Assembly: GCF_001638985.1 (NCBI RefSeq) | Contig: NW_017265149.1 | Location: 499,241 to 563,240 of the forward strand | From: Phycomyces blakesleeanus NRRL 1555(-) | Lineage: Eukaryota; Mucoromycota; Mucoromycetes; Mucorales; Phycomycetaceae | Direction: 5' to 3' | DNA: 64,000 nucleotides | In this document: positions 23,001-34,513 of the stretch, one piece after another | Numbering within the stretch: the first letter of the stretch is position 1 | How the letters are laid out: each line of letters begins with the position of its first letter | The notes under the pieces: generated by a model | Database searches by the model: none | Told to the model about the DNA's origin: nothing | What the model saw: only the letters and a program-made list of their open reading frames with translations | Position numbers and translations under genes: made by a program

Positions 23001-24199
23001 CCGAGTGCAAGGTAAGTGAAAACAAAATTAGTTTTCGGCTGTTTTGTACAGCAGAGTTGATGAACACAAATGGGGGACACTTGTGCCTTTTTGTTGAGGA
23101 TGCAGTCGGGTATTCAACCAGTACATCAATCACAACAACTCAGCCATAAAAAAAAATAACAAGGGAAAAGAGAAAGCAATAAAAAAAAATGTATATATAT
23201 AAATAATAATTTTGTAACGTTGAAGAAAATAACAGGCCATACAAGCCAAAAACCAAACAGAGTTAATAATCATTTATTATTTTTGATACTACTATTTACT
23301 ATTGGTACTATCACTTGGTTACCTGGTTACTTGGTTACTTGGTTGCTTGGTTACTTGGCTATTTTTGGCTATTTCTGGCTATTTCTGGCTATTTTTGGTT
23401 AGAGTGTTACAAGACTCGATAACTTCTGGTAAGCAAATGAAATCAAATGTATATATCTATCTTGTTGCTAGTGGTAATGGATCGAATGAATCAACCAAAT
23501 TATATATAGGAAAAAAATAGAGAGTAAAAAGAGATCACTCTATAGCGTACTATACTACACTGTACTTTACTGTACTTTACTGTACTGAAAGGTATGGTAT
23601 GGTATTGGGTGGTATTGTATGGTATTGTAAATGAAGCTGTCTTCTTTACACTCTAAAACAAGGAGCCTCTTCCATCTCCCCTCCCCCCTTCTTCTTTTTC
23701 TTCTTCTTCCTGTGTACATAGAGTGGTTGATTCAAAGCAGATATATCTATATACAGCTATATATGTACTTTTCTATTTATTAAAGAAAGGTCACCACAAA
23801 TACATACATACATATATAAAAGAGTAATCCAATAATACTAATAATATCTTTGCGTTTAATGTATACCTGTGCTAAACCTTCTCTTGTCTTCTTTCCTTGA
23901 TTTTGTACAAGATGTGTGTATTTGTCATTTAAAACCTAAAAACGATGATAACCATTAATAAAGAACTATAATAAAGATGCAACATATATATATCCTTATA
24001 ATTATCATTACCATTACTATTACTATTACTATTATTATTACAGTTAATACAGCTGTTACAGTTATTGTAATTATAATTATTGACCAAGAGATTCAAAATA
24101 TAAAAATATAAAAAAAACTAATTAAGGCCTCCTTTTGATGAGCGCGCTAATTTAAATAAATAGAAAGGACTTGGTTGTGTACAACCATACCCCCTCGCT

Positions 24200-24205
<6 letters not shown>
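20071..24205. other. Long AT-rich intergenic region
   Basis: About 4.1 kb without a supported gene. It holds many TATATA runs, a (TAATCA)n tract near 20876-20905, an 11-bp-arm stem-loop at 21586-21622, a possible coding relic on the minus strand at about 21560-21830, and short tandem repeats near 23310-23400 (GGTTACTT and TGGCTATTTCT units) and 23560-23625 (GGTATTGTAT-like). The 64-codon frame at 20614-20808 has no recognisable features. Confidence 0.45.
21586..21622. other. Stem-loop with perfect 11-bp arms
   Basis: Arms ATTGGTCATCA (21586-21596) and TGATGACCAAT (21612-21622) enclose a 15-nt loop. It lies at the end of a minus-strand stretch (about 21703-21590) that reads like protein, with VTFTVGPVAHSIGHHNSHN before a stop at about 21590. 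The repeat may be coincidence or a terminator-like or transposon-end structure; function not known. Confidence 0.25.

Positions 24206-24238
<33 letters not shown>
24206..24238. repeat. CT dinucleotide tract in PUF gene leader
   Basis: A run of about 16 CT repeats inside a pyrimidine-rich 250-bp stretch just before the PUF start codon, a common fungal promoter or 5' UTR feature. Confidence 0.6.
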
Positions 24239-24241
<3 letters not shown>

Positions 24242-24436
24242 TTTCTCCTGTCACTCTCTTCTATTAACACGAACGCTCTTTTTTTTTCAATAGCCCCTAT
24301 CGACCTTCACTTCTCTTTTCCTTTCTTCTTTCTTCTTCCTCTTCTTACTGTACAAACCTCTCTTCATCTCTTCTTCTTTTCCTTTCATCTTCCCTCCTTA
24401 TAGCTCTTCTTGCACCTCTTTGCACAATCTCTCTCA

Positions 24437-27400
24437 ATGTGGGAGTCAGGTTCTCTTCATCGCATGCCAGGTCCAACCTACACAGGCTCAAGGTTAGAGA
24501 TGGGCTCATCTATTCATCCACAACCTCTCTATTTTTTAATCATCTCATCTAAACACCTAACATCATTTTTTATTTTTTATTTATTTATTTATTTTTTACT
24601 CAGAGATTTAAACACCATGTTTGAAGAAAATGAGTCAGAAATACATAAATCCGAATCTATGATGAGCTTCACAAACCAGGCATTAGACCCTACCATGTCA
24701 GACACCTTAGGTTTCTTACGCTCAACCCACACAAAGACAAACGCCCCCTTGCCATCATCCTTCCATCATTCCCACAACGTCTCTTCTCTTCCCCAGCCAT
24801 CAATGCCTGCAATGCGACGTTCACGTGCTGGAACAATGCCTTCCTTTGCAAATCTCCCTGAAGAAAGTCTCATTAGACCTCAGGCTCCTCTTCTATTGAC
24901 TCCCGCCGTCTCCAACCGGCACAGGTCCGGATCCCTCAATATGCCAGCTATGCAACTCTCCTTTGACAACTCACCATTCTCTTCGCCATGGACCATGTCG
25001 CGTGGGAATACTCCTGATATCGGTCTTGGTCAGCACAGAATGCAACCACCCCCCTCGCCCTCCACCGAGCAGCTTTTACAGAACGACCATGAGCTCTCAA
25101 TTGCACGCACCTTACGCTCCCTCGGGCTCGATGACGAGACCCAGGCATCCATAGAAACTCAAGAAAACAACAGAAGTCTCTACCATCAACAACAGCAACA
25201 GCAACAACAACAGACCACTTCGGACTTTCACATGTCAGATATTGTCGGAAATAGTAATAGTAATGGAAGTATCAATCTAAACATCAATAACAATATTGGT
25301 ATCAGTAACAACGCCAACGGGATCAGTAACGGAAACGGAAACGGAAATCTTATCAGTAATGGCAGCAACAATATCAGCAGCGGTAGTAACAGCAGCGGTA
25401 GTAGTAGCAGTAGCAGAGCCATTATGTCCGCCAATCGAAATCGATCTTATTCCGTCAACGCAGCCGCTCGTTACCAGCCAGAAATTCTTCCTCCTATCAT
25501 TGACCAATCCAGAATTGGTGGTAATAGTAATATTAATGTTAACGTTAACGGTAATGGTAATGGTAATATTGGTAATATTGGTAACGTTGGTAATCTTGGT
25601 GGCACGAACGCCCAGACCAAAGGATTTGCCAGTTCGCTCGAAGGTTTTACCAGAAAGCAGACCAGACCGAGAGCGTCGAGTATGGGTCGAATGGAAGCAC
25701 CTCGATCCAATGTATCTAATTTGTGGAGCATGCAGAGAACTGCACTTACTCCACTCAGAGACGAAGATTTCTCATTTGACGGCAGCGATATTAACGATGA
25801 GCTTTCTGAACAAAACGTGCCTCTATCTCTCGGAGACACCGAGCTCTTGGCAAAATTGTTTCATGGCCAACCGTTTGCTGATCCGATCTTGTCAGAGGCT
25901 AATGAACTTGGTCTTGGTCGTAATCATTTAGCAAGAGAGGTAACAAAAACAAAGGCCTTATGTGTGTGTGTGTGTGTGTCTGCATATATATATATATATA
26001 TATATATATTAATTACTCTTTTCTCTTTCTTTCTTCAAAGCAGCCAAGCCTTCAATTCAGTCAATCGACACCTACATTCCATGAAAGAAATCTTCAGGCT
26101 TCTCTGTCGTCCAGTCCACTCACTCAAGCACCCACCCGTTCTCTTTGGGTCGGAAACATTGACACGTCTGTAACAATTGACGCCCTAAACCAGATCTTTA
26201 CTCCATTCGGCCCGATTGAAAGCATTAGACTTTTGATTGAAAAGGAGTGCGCCTTTGTCAACTTTCATAATATCGAAAATGCTGTCCAAGCCAAACAGAA
26301 TGTTCTTGAACTTATGGGCGGAAAGATAGGAAACTGTATTGCACGCATTGGGTATGGAAAGGTAGATGGTGCAGTTCCAGAATCCAACACATTGCAGCCC
26401 ACACGCGCACTTTGTAAGCAAAAATAAAATAAAATAAAATAAGAAGAAAGAAACTAATTACTTGATCATTTATTTGTTTTCTAGGGCTTGGAAATATTCC
26501 TAGTTCGACCACTTCTTCTACTCTTCAGCGCATATTTTCATCATTTGGTGTGATTGAATCTATTAGAGTGCTTCCCCACAAAAACTGCGGTTTCATCAAT
26601 TTCGAATTCGTTTCTAATGCTGCTGCTGCCAAGGATGCATTGCTTCAGAACAAGCTTGCTCCTCAGGGGTTTGTAGGCGTGAGAGTTGGATTTGCAAAGG
26701 TTCCTCCTTCCAAGTCGTCTCAATCAGAGACTACAGGTGGACAACAACAGCAACAGAATCAACAGCAGCAGCCACAACAGAATCAGCAACAGAATCAGCA
26801 GCCTCAACAACAGCAAAATCAATCGAATCAACAACAAAACCAACATCAACATCATCAAAAGCATCATCAGCATCATCAGCATCAGCATCAACATCAACAT
26901 CATCATCAACGCTCTTCTGACGGAGAGTCGGATACATCTGATGGTGAAACTTGGCTCACTGAGCTCAGCCAGATCATGAAAGAGTATGGAGTCGAAAACA
27001 GAGTTCCGGATGCATTGAAAGGTACTAAAGAGCAAGCAGCAAGCATACTAAAGCGTGTGTAGTAGCAGAATAGATGAACATATGGATCATTAATATTTAC
27101 AAACTTCTCTCTTTTTTTTTGTATGTGTACGTACATATAGCTCTTCAAGGTCCCGGAGGATATTTCACGTCTATACCTTCTGTGCCTGAGCTTGGTTCGA
27201 ACCGTATGTTTGATGGTGCTCGTCTGAGAGACATTAGAAAGAAGTTAGATGCAGCGACTCAGGGTGGAAAGGAGGTCGAGGCTATTGCACTCGACTGTAT
27301 GGATGAGATTGCAGAATTGAGCAGTGGTAAGGAATCTTTAACTTACCAAGAAAAAGAAAAAAAAGAAAAAAGAAAAGAGGAATTGATCTTGTAACAAAGC

Positions 27401-28573
27401 AAATGACTCACGGTTGATCGACTAGATTATATTGGAAACACTGTTGTTCAGAGATTGTTTGAAAAGTGTGCAGAGGATACAAAGACATCTATGTTGGTTC
27501 GTATCGCACCCCACTTGGCTTCAATCAGTGTTCATAAGAATGGTACCTGGGCTGCACAAAAGATCATCGACACAGCCAAGACACCTGCACAGGTAACAAA
27601 TATATATGAGAGGATGTAAACGAATTTCTCATGATATTTATCTATATAATATCTGCTATTTTAGATCCGACTCATTTCAGACCAGCTTAAACCATACGTT
27701 CCTCCACTTCTTCTTGATCAGTTTGGAAATTACGCTGTCCAATGCTGTCTTCGCCTTGGAGAAGGCGACAACCAATTTATATTTGATGCCATTGTTGAAA
27801 AGCTTCTTCATATTGCCCAAGGAAGATTTGGTGCCCGAGCGATACGCGGTACACTAGAGAGCCAGTACGCAACAATCGAACAGCAGAAATATGTTGCTTC
27901 GGTATTCACACAAAATGCCTATGCACTGGCAACCAATGCCAACGGTGTTCTTCTGCTGTCCTGGTTGATCGAGGCATCAAAGATCGAGAAACGGATGAGC
28001 ATGATCGCGTCTCGCTTTGTTCCTCATCTACAGATGCTCTGTACACACAAGCTCGGGTCCCAGATGATTCTGAAGCTTATCAACCAGAACCAGGATACCG
28101 ACGCACAAGAGATGATCCTCACCAGACTCTTGACAACTCCCGGACTGCTGACCGAGATCATCACAGACCAGACCAGAGGACTTGCGTTTATCCAAAAGGC
28201 CATTGCCAGTACTTTTATACCAGCTCCACAGCACCAAGATTTGAAAACAAAGGTCCAGCAAGGTCTGGTCAGTCTTAACAGTCCGGCACACAAGAAGCTT
28301 CTTACAGAACTCGCAGAGTTGGAGGAAAAGGAAGCTGCTAAAGAGGCCGAGACTAAAGATACAGACGCTGAAGATGCAGACACTAAAAAGTCAGAATCAG
28401 ACACAGAGTCAGAATCAGATGCAGAATCAGAGTCAAAAGAAACCAAAGTTCAAAATAAGGAGGAGGAAGAAGATGGTGGTGATGATGATGATGATGATCT
28501 AGTTGTGGTGGTTGTGGAGGAGGAAAAGGATAAGGTAGTGGAGAAAACAGCCGAACCAAAAGAAGAACAATAG
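24437..28573 (+). CDS. RRM and PUF-repeat RNA-binding protein (Jsn1/Puf2-like)
   Basis: Seven exons close in phase: 24437-24492, 24604-25939, 26044-26413, 26485-27021, 27141-27326, 27426-27592, 27665-28573, giving 1186 residues. Ser/Asn-rich and low-complexity sequence fills residues 20-480. RRM1 starts near 498 with LWVGNI (RNP2) and ECAFVNF (RNP1); RRM2 starts near 587 with LWLGNI and NCGFINF. A Gln/His-rich linker (about 675-740) follows. At least six PUF-type repeats then appear (HKNGTWAAQKII, DQFGNYAVQCCL, GRFGARAIRGTL, ANGVLLLSWLI, HKLGSQMILKLI, TRGLAFIQKAI), and the tail is Glu/Asp-rich. RRMs before a PUF array are the layout of yeast Jsn1/Puf1 and Puf2, cytoplasmic regulators that bind mRNA 3' UTRs. 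The first intron (GTTAGA to CTCAG) removes a hydrophobic frame, leaving the start at 24437; an alternative start is the ATG at 24619. The acceptor at 26041-26043 is a tandem AAGCAG, so one Gln may be optional. Confidence 0.88.
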
Positions 28574-29123
28574 GAGGTTCTCTTTATTTTATTTATATAC
28601 ATACATACCTACATACCTACATACAACAAGCAAGCAAGCAAGCAGGCTTTCTCTCCACTTTCCCTTCCCCTCTCTTTATACACACATCTTCCCTTCCCTT
28701 CCCCTCTATTTTGTTTCTTCTTTTTTTTATTATTATTTATTTATTTTACCACAAGAGAGGTCTAGGCCAAACAAAACAGCACAGGGCTTTCTTCATGGGA
28801 AGGTGGAATTTTGTCTCCTTGTATTATAGACTTGACCTACTCGCAACCACATCTGCTCTTGTACTTGTACTTGTACTTACACTAGCACAAGCACAAGCAC
28901 AAGCACTACCACAAGCACTACCACAAGCACAAGCACTAGCACTAGCACTAGCATTGGCACTCACATTTACACTGGCACACTTGAACACTTGCATGCACAA
29001 CACCAAAAACAAGAACAACAACAAAAAAAAAAGAACGCAACTTTACATCATTACAACAAATCAGCTGTAACCATTTTGTCTGTCTACCATTTCCGATCCT
29101 TTTCTTTTATAATTATTATTACA

Positions 29124-29166
<43 letters not shown>

Positions 29167-31790
29167 CTTCATTTCATATGATTTTCATCTTTACATTCCC
29201 TTTATTATCTTCTTCTTCTTTTTATATATATTATATATCACCAATTCAAAATTTACCACCATTGATAAATGTGCCTATTTTCTATTGTACACAATTGAAC
29301 CACCAAAAAGAGAAAAAGAAAGAAAGACACATGTATACACACAAAACAAATGATATCTAAATTATACATATAGGTTGCGATATAGATGTTAATGTGACTT
29401 GATTTTCTGAAATAATAATGCCATATGCATATTTTTTTATGCAATCTAAAGAGAGAGAGAGAGTGTGTGTGTAGATATATATATAAATATATTATGTATG
29501 TTATTTTGTTTTGTACTAAATTATTTGGTAATCTGATATGATATAAATCTTAAATCTTAATAATAAAAGACAAATTACCTAATTATCCATTAGGTGTTTT
29601 CAATAAAGTAATAAATAGGAATGGATTTGGCGTCAGGGTCAATTGGTTTTTATGATACTTTACAATAATGCATACATTATTACATTATCACATTAGTGGA
29701 TTCCAGGTTTCTTTGATCTTCTATTCTAACATGAACAATTACTCTTATAATAATCTTATTTGTATCTAAATTCAATGTGTTGAATGAGACTGAAGAAATA
29801 AGAAGGAGAAATAAAGAGGAGATAAACAAAAAGGGAATTATAAGATAAGGGAAGAGGAGATAGAATATATACAAAGAGGAGGAAGAGAGGGAAGGGGGGG
29901 CGAATTTGTTGGGTGATTCAGAGGCGTAAAGGTTCAAAGAAGAAGAAGAAGAAGAAGAAGATTTTGGTGATGAAAAATCTTGTTACAAAGAGCTTTGATC
30001 AGCCTTTGTTTTTTATTATTATTTTTTGGTATACACGATTTTCTTGGGTTTATAAAGATTGAGTTTAACCGATAGCCTACAACTATTGCAAATTAATTAA
30101 TTAATTTAGTTATTAACTCTTGTTTTATTTTATTTTATTTTGCTGGTAGTAATGATCCTCAGGCACAGATACTAAGATATATATACACAAAATAAAATCT
30201 CTTGAACGTCTAGTAAAGATGCTTATTTTATTAAAGAAATCTACTTTATGATTGTCAGTTTCAACAAGCACCATTATTGTCATTATTGCTGAGAGTCTAG
30301 ATTAACTAAAGTAATCTAGTTGATCACATCACATCAAATGCAATATATATATATATATATATATATGATTCAGGGTTCTTGTGTGCTTGTGTGCTTGGCT
30401 GGTTGCACCATTAATAAAACAACTAATATTAATAATGATTGAATGAAATGAAGTTATTGATTGAATCAATAGACGATTAAAAGGAATAAAAGAAAAGAAA
30501 GCTGAGTGAGATACAGGCTCTGAGATTTACCCTGAATTATGAACCCTGGCCTGGAATGTATGGTTTAGATTAGGAAATATGTGCAGTTTTGTGCATAATG
30601 TACTCTGTACCATGCACTAACAGTAATAGTAATAGTAGCAATATTAAAGCAAATGAAGAGAAATAATAATATGCCAAGCTAATAATTTCTTCTTCTTCTG
30701 TGTGATTGTCTGTCTATTTTTATTTTATTCTGTATCATTGTTAATGATTCACAAGAAATGAATAATCATACATTATGTATAATATTTTTGTTTGTTCAAA
30801 AGATTATGCAACCTCTTTAGATATCAAAGATCAAAGATGAAAACTAAAGGCTAAAAGCTAAAAAGAGACAGGTTTTATTTATGTATTTGTATGTATGTAT
30901 GTAGAAACAGGAGATATTTCCTGCTAATCACAATATCCCCTTTCTGTCTCCTCCCCTTCCCTTCCTCCTTGCTATCTTCTTCTTCTTCTTTAAAGAAAGA
31001 AACAAAGCAACAAAGAAATAATAGAAAAAGTTTCTTGTGTTCGACATTCTTTAGATACAAATCATTATAAATATTGATAAGCATTTAAGTTTTGTGGCTA
31101 TAAAAAATTGATCCTATTATAATTATGAAGTATTGTATTGCATTGAATGTAATTGAATGCAAAGTAATTGCTTTTATTTGAGCTATATTTATTTAAGCTA
31201 TTTCGTATTAATACATACATCTTTAATAACAATACTATTACTAACACTGATTTTCTATTCTTCTTCTAAAGAAGGTATATATATATATATCTTGTTCACA
31301 TATGATAATCACAAAATAAATCATAAAAGACAAATAGCGTTCTCTCCTGCACATCCCTCTTTTTCTTCCCTATACTCCTTTGTTTTTCTTATTTTGCTTT
31401 ATTTTATTTTGATGTTTAATTGAGATGTCAAATATGCCAAGAATAATATCAATAGATCACAAAACAAGAAACTATCTTTAGAACCCAAATCAAGATGAGT
31501 ATCTTCTTTAGAATTGTATTGTATTACATATATGTATATAATGGTAGCCAACTAGAGTAATATACAGCATTCATGCTTGTGTCGATAAAGGTTAGTCTCA
31601 AGACAGAGCAATAAATAAATCAATAAGATGAAGTATAATATGGTAGTATCGAGCTGATCTACGCGTTGTAGCCGAAATTGAAAAAAAAGGTTAATTTCTT
31701 TTATATATATTTTATATATCCTACCCCCTTTATCATTATTACTATCATTTCTAAATCACCCTTTTTTTTCTCTTTAATATTTCACAAGAG
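28574..31790. other. Intergenic region with simple repeats
   Basis: No supported gene. A degenerate hexanucleotide array (GCACAA, GCACTA, TGTACT) runs from about 28859 to 28962. An ATT tract of about 60 bp lies near 29110-29165, and GAA and AT tracts follow. The frames at 28711-29070 and 28989-29360 run through these low-complexity tracts and are not credible. Confidence 0.5.
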
Positions 31791-32061
31791 ATGGCCCCAG
31801 ACCCAATCAAACCAGAGAATATAGACAATAGGGTAAGAAAGGCTCTTTTAAATTTATATTTTCTGATAATTCAATACTGTAGCACAGAAGATGTCTGGTC
31901 TGCTGAAAGGGTAATTGAAAGCATTCTGGTGTATTTCATTAAAATACAATAATAATGATAATAATGATATCTAATTATGTCTATGCTTCTTTACTCATAG
32001 TCTATTTTCACGCGCTGTTTTTATAATCATCAAGTCTATTTGGAGTAGGTACTCTTTATAA
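31791..32061 (+). CDS. Candidate 41-aa membrane micropeptide gene with two introns
   Basis: An ATG after a pyrimidine-rich leader starts MAPDPIKPENIDNR. Two short introns with good ends give exons 31791-31832, 31888-31910 and 32001-32061, which join in frame to 41 residues ending in SRAVFIIIKSIWSRYSL. Donors are GTAAGA and GTAATT, acceptors CACAG and CATAG, and a CTAAT branch lies in intron 2. The product is a short charged N-terminus followed by one hydrophobic helix (about residues 18-35) with basic residues, the shape of small organelle-membrane subunits. I do not recognise the family. Splice sites were chosen partly because they give an open frame, so the model is tentative. Confidence 0.35.
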
Positions 32062-32685
32062 TGAATCAATAAATGAACAAAATTGATGGGTTGTTAATTT
32101 TCTTTTATTTTATTTTATATATTTCTTAATTGGTACATCTATACATAAAGGTCAAGGGCTTGGATTTTGATTTTGATTTTGATTTTGATTTTTTGTTATT
32201 GAAGATCTAAATTGCTTATTATTTATTTCTTAATGTGGAATTTTAGTCAAACTTATTTTGGAGTAGACATGAAGGACAAAATTAGCTATATATAATAATA
32301 ATAATAATTATACATATATTGGCTGGTAGGACAAAAGGTAATTCAGGTCAATTCCCAATTTACGATCTAGTGATATGATTGGATGGTCCTCATATTACAT
32401 TTTGCCCCTCAGTTTTATTATCTGATTTTATTTATTGTTTCGCCTTCACGGTCTTCTTCATCAAATCAAATCAAATCAAATCAAGCATTAAATACATCTA
32501 TAAAAATAATAAAAATAAAAAAGGATATAAAAATAAAGCTCTCGTGGTATTTTGATTTTTATCTCTTTCTTCTCTTGTATAATTTTAATTTTTTAAACAA
32601 ACAAACAAAACAGAAAAAAAAAGGTGCAAAAATATTATATACACACGCATACATTTTATAAAAGTTATTTCAATAATACTACATA
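32062..32685. other. Intergenic region upstream of the phosphatase gene
   Basis: AT-rich; includes a GATTTT tandem tract (32165-32193) and a TCAAA pentamer tract (32460-32483). No gene seen. Confidence 0.5.
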
Positions 32686-33567
32686 ATGGCCACTCCTTTA
32701 TTTGCAACCTCACCTTCTGGTTTGATGATGAGAAGAAACAAAAAGAACCTTTCGTTGTGTCTCTTGCCAAACAAGAGCTCTTGCTTGGAAATCATTCCCA
32801 AACAGACAGCCACCCAATTGACCCAAGCACCACAGTCAAAGCCAAAGCCAGAACCAGAACCAGAACTAGAATCTCAATTGACCAACCCTTACAAAAATGG
32901 CCCGGCACTTATCCTGCCCAACCTGTATCTCGGCTCAGAACACAATGCACCCAATCTCGATCAATTGAACTCTCTTTCGATCAAATACATAATCAATGCA
33001 GCAGCCGAAGTCAATAATTCAAACAGCCATCTTTTTCAGCCATTCGACAATCTACTCGCCACTCCAGACCCCTCTTCTCCTTACTTTCCTAAAAAAGCAA
33101 ACAGAACAACAAAAGAATCTCCTTTACTCTATACACCATCCACAGACACAATCAGCAGCCCACCATTATCACCATCATCCGTATCTTCAATTGGTTACAA
33201 GAAACTCCAATGGACACATAACCAAGAAAACATCACTTCCGAACTAAACAACCTGATTGGCTCAATTGATCAGGCACGATCCCGCGGTCAGGCTGTACTG
33301 GTACACTGCCAGTGTGGTGTGGCCCGATCAGCGACAATCATTATTGCCTATGTGATGAAGATGATGAATCTGTCGATGGACAAGGCCTACACACACGTCA
33401 AGTCACGAGCACCGGCAATTAGTCCAAATATGCATCTGATTTACCAGCTGCAGAAATACGAACGGTCTCTTTCGAACAGTCCAATCCACCAGAACAACAC
33501 ACCACCACTATTATTACAACACCAAAGATTTGGGTTCCACCAGACTTCCTCCTCTCTAGCTCTATAG
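32686..33567 (+). CDS. Dual-specificity protein phosphatase (Msg5/Pmp1-like)
   Basis: Uninterrupted 293-residue frame. The catalytic loop HCQCGVARSA (residues 207-216) carries the HCX5R signature: His207, Cys208 nucleophile, Arg214, then Ser215. The domain starts near residue 72 with ALILPNLYLGSEHNA, a typical dual-specificity opening, and ends with AISPNMHLIYQLQKYE near 260. Fungal MAP-kinase phosphatases such as Msg5 have the same HCQCG loop, so the likely role is dephosphorylating Thr and Tyr of a MAP kinase in the cytoplasm or nucleus. A Pro/Ser/Thr-rich insertion of about 60 residues (about 115-170) sits before the loop and replaces the usual compact segment. The position where the general-acid Asp is expected reads WTHNQENI (residues 176-183), so the acid is not obvious. 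A MITE begins 9 bp after the stop codon. Confidence 0.85.
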   Translation: MATPLFATSPSGLMMRRNKKNLSLCLLPNKSSCLEIIPKQTATQLTQAPQSKPKPEPEPELESQLTNPYKNGPALILPNLYLGSEHNAPNLDQLNSLSIKYIINAAAEVNNSNSHLFQPFDNLLATPDPSSPYFPKKANRTTKESPLLYTPSTDTISSPPLSPSSVSSIGYKKLQWTHNQENITSELNNLIGSIDQARSRGQAVLVHCQCGVARSATIIIAYVMKMMNLSMDKAYTHVKSRAPAISPNMHLIYQLQKYERSLSNSPIHQNNTPPLLLQHQRFGFHQTSSSLAL

Positions 33568-33576
33568 AAAATAATA

Positions 33577-34115
33577 GGGACCTTGGACACATCATATAAT
33601 TTTTTTTGAAACATTTAACCATATATGTAATTTTATACGGTCTCATGTTTCACATCCAAGGCTTCCATATACAATGAAAATGTGTGATATTGCATTTATT
33701 GGCCATGTTAATTTACTAAACTCACGAACTTAAAATCATGTAATTAGTGCGAACCAAAGTTTGTTACTTTTTACCCTCAAACTGTAATAGCTGTTTAATT
33801 TTTTAGACATTAAAGCTAATAGATATTAATTAATATTTGTATACGTAGAATGCTTGCGCAAATAAAGGGGAAAAAACCTAATGCTGGGGCTATATGGACT
33901 TCTTTATATGCTTACTTGAAAACATAATTTGTTCTTTATTTCAAGTTTTATGTCATCGTTAGTTTAACAGCATAAAATATCGAAAGATGATTGGTCAATA
34001 CATTTTATATCATGTTTTTATATCATATAAAATAACGCGATTTTGAAACACACTATTCCTTTTTAAGAGCACAATCTCCGTCTAAATAAATTTTATATGA
34101 TGTGTCCAAGGTCCC
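33577..34115. mobile_element. TA-flanked MITE (Tc1/mariner-type candidate)
   Basis: A 539-bp segment bounded by perfect 23-bp terminal inverted repeats, 33577-33599 and 34093-34115, beginning GGGACCTTGGACACATC. TA flanks both ends (33575-33576 and 34116-34117), as expected for a TA target duplication. There is no coding frame inside, so it is non-autonomous. It lies directly after the phosphatase stop codon, so the phosphatase 3' UTR and poly(A) site must be inside the MITE or replaced by it, and it directly abuts the left end of the CMC-type element. Confidence 0.85.
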
Positions 34116-34513
34116 TAATGTGCAAGGATTTCCAAAAAAAAACTGCACATCTGCAAAATCTTTGCACATATTTAAAACTCCTGTTAGCCTTTCTAAATTT
34201 AGAGCAATTTAAACCCTTTTTAGAAGCTCTGTGCTGGTAATCATAATTTTTTTTTGGTTGTTTAACTCAGACAGCCGTTTTAAATGAGAAAAGAAAGAGG
34301 ACTGTTGTTTTTTGTTTGCAAGTTTGATCAAAGTCAAGAACACAGCCAATCAATTAGATATACCATAAATTCGGTTTTTCTGGCATTGAAAATTTTTAAA
34401 TCAAATGGTAATAGGAATAGATTTTGCTATTGTTTTGGGTGCTTTTTTTAAAGAAATTAAATGTTTATATATGTATTAAAAAAAAATAAAGAAAAAAAAA
34501 AAAAGAAAAAAAT

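Noticed and set aside
25296..25931. 211-codon frame overlapping PUF exon 2
   Set aside because: Alternate-frame shadow of the Asn/Gly/Ser-rich linker.
28711..29070. 119-codon frame downstream of the PUF gene
   Set aside because: Runs through a hexanucleotide repeat with no start context, domain or conservation clue.
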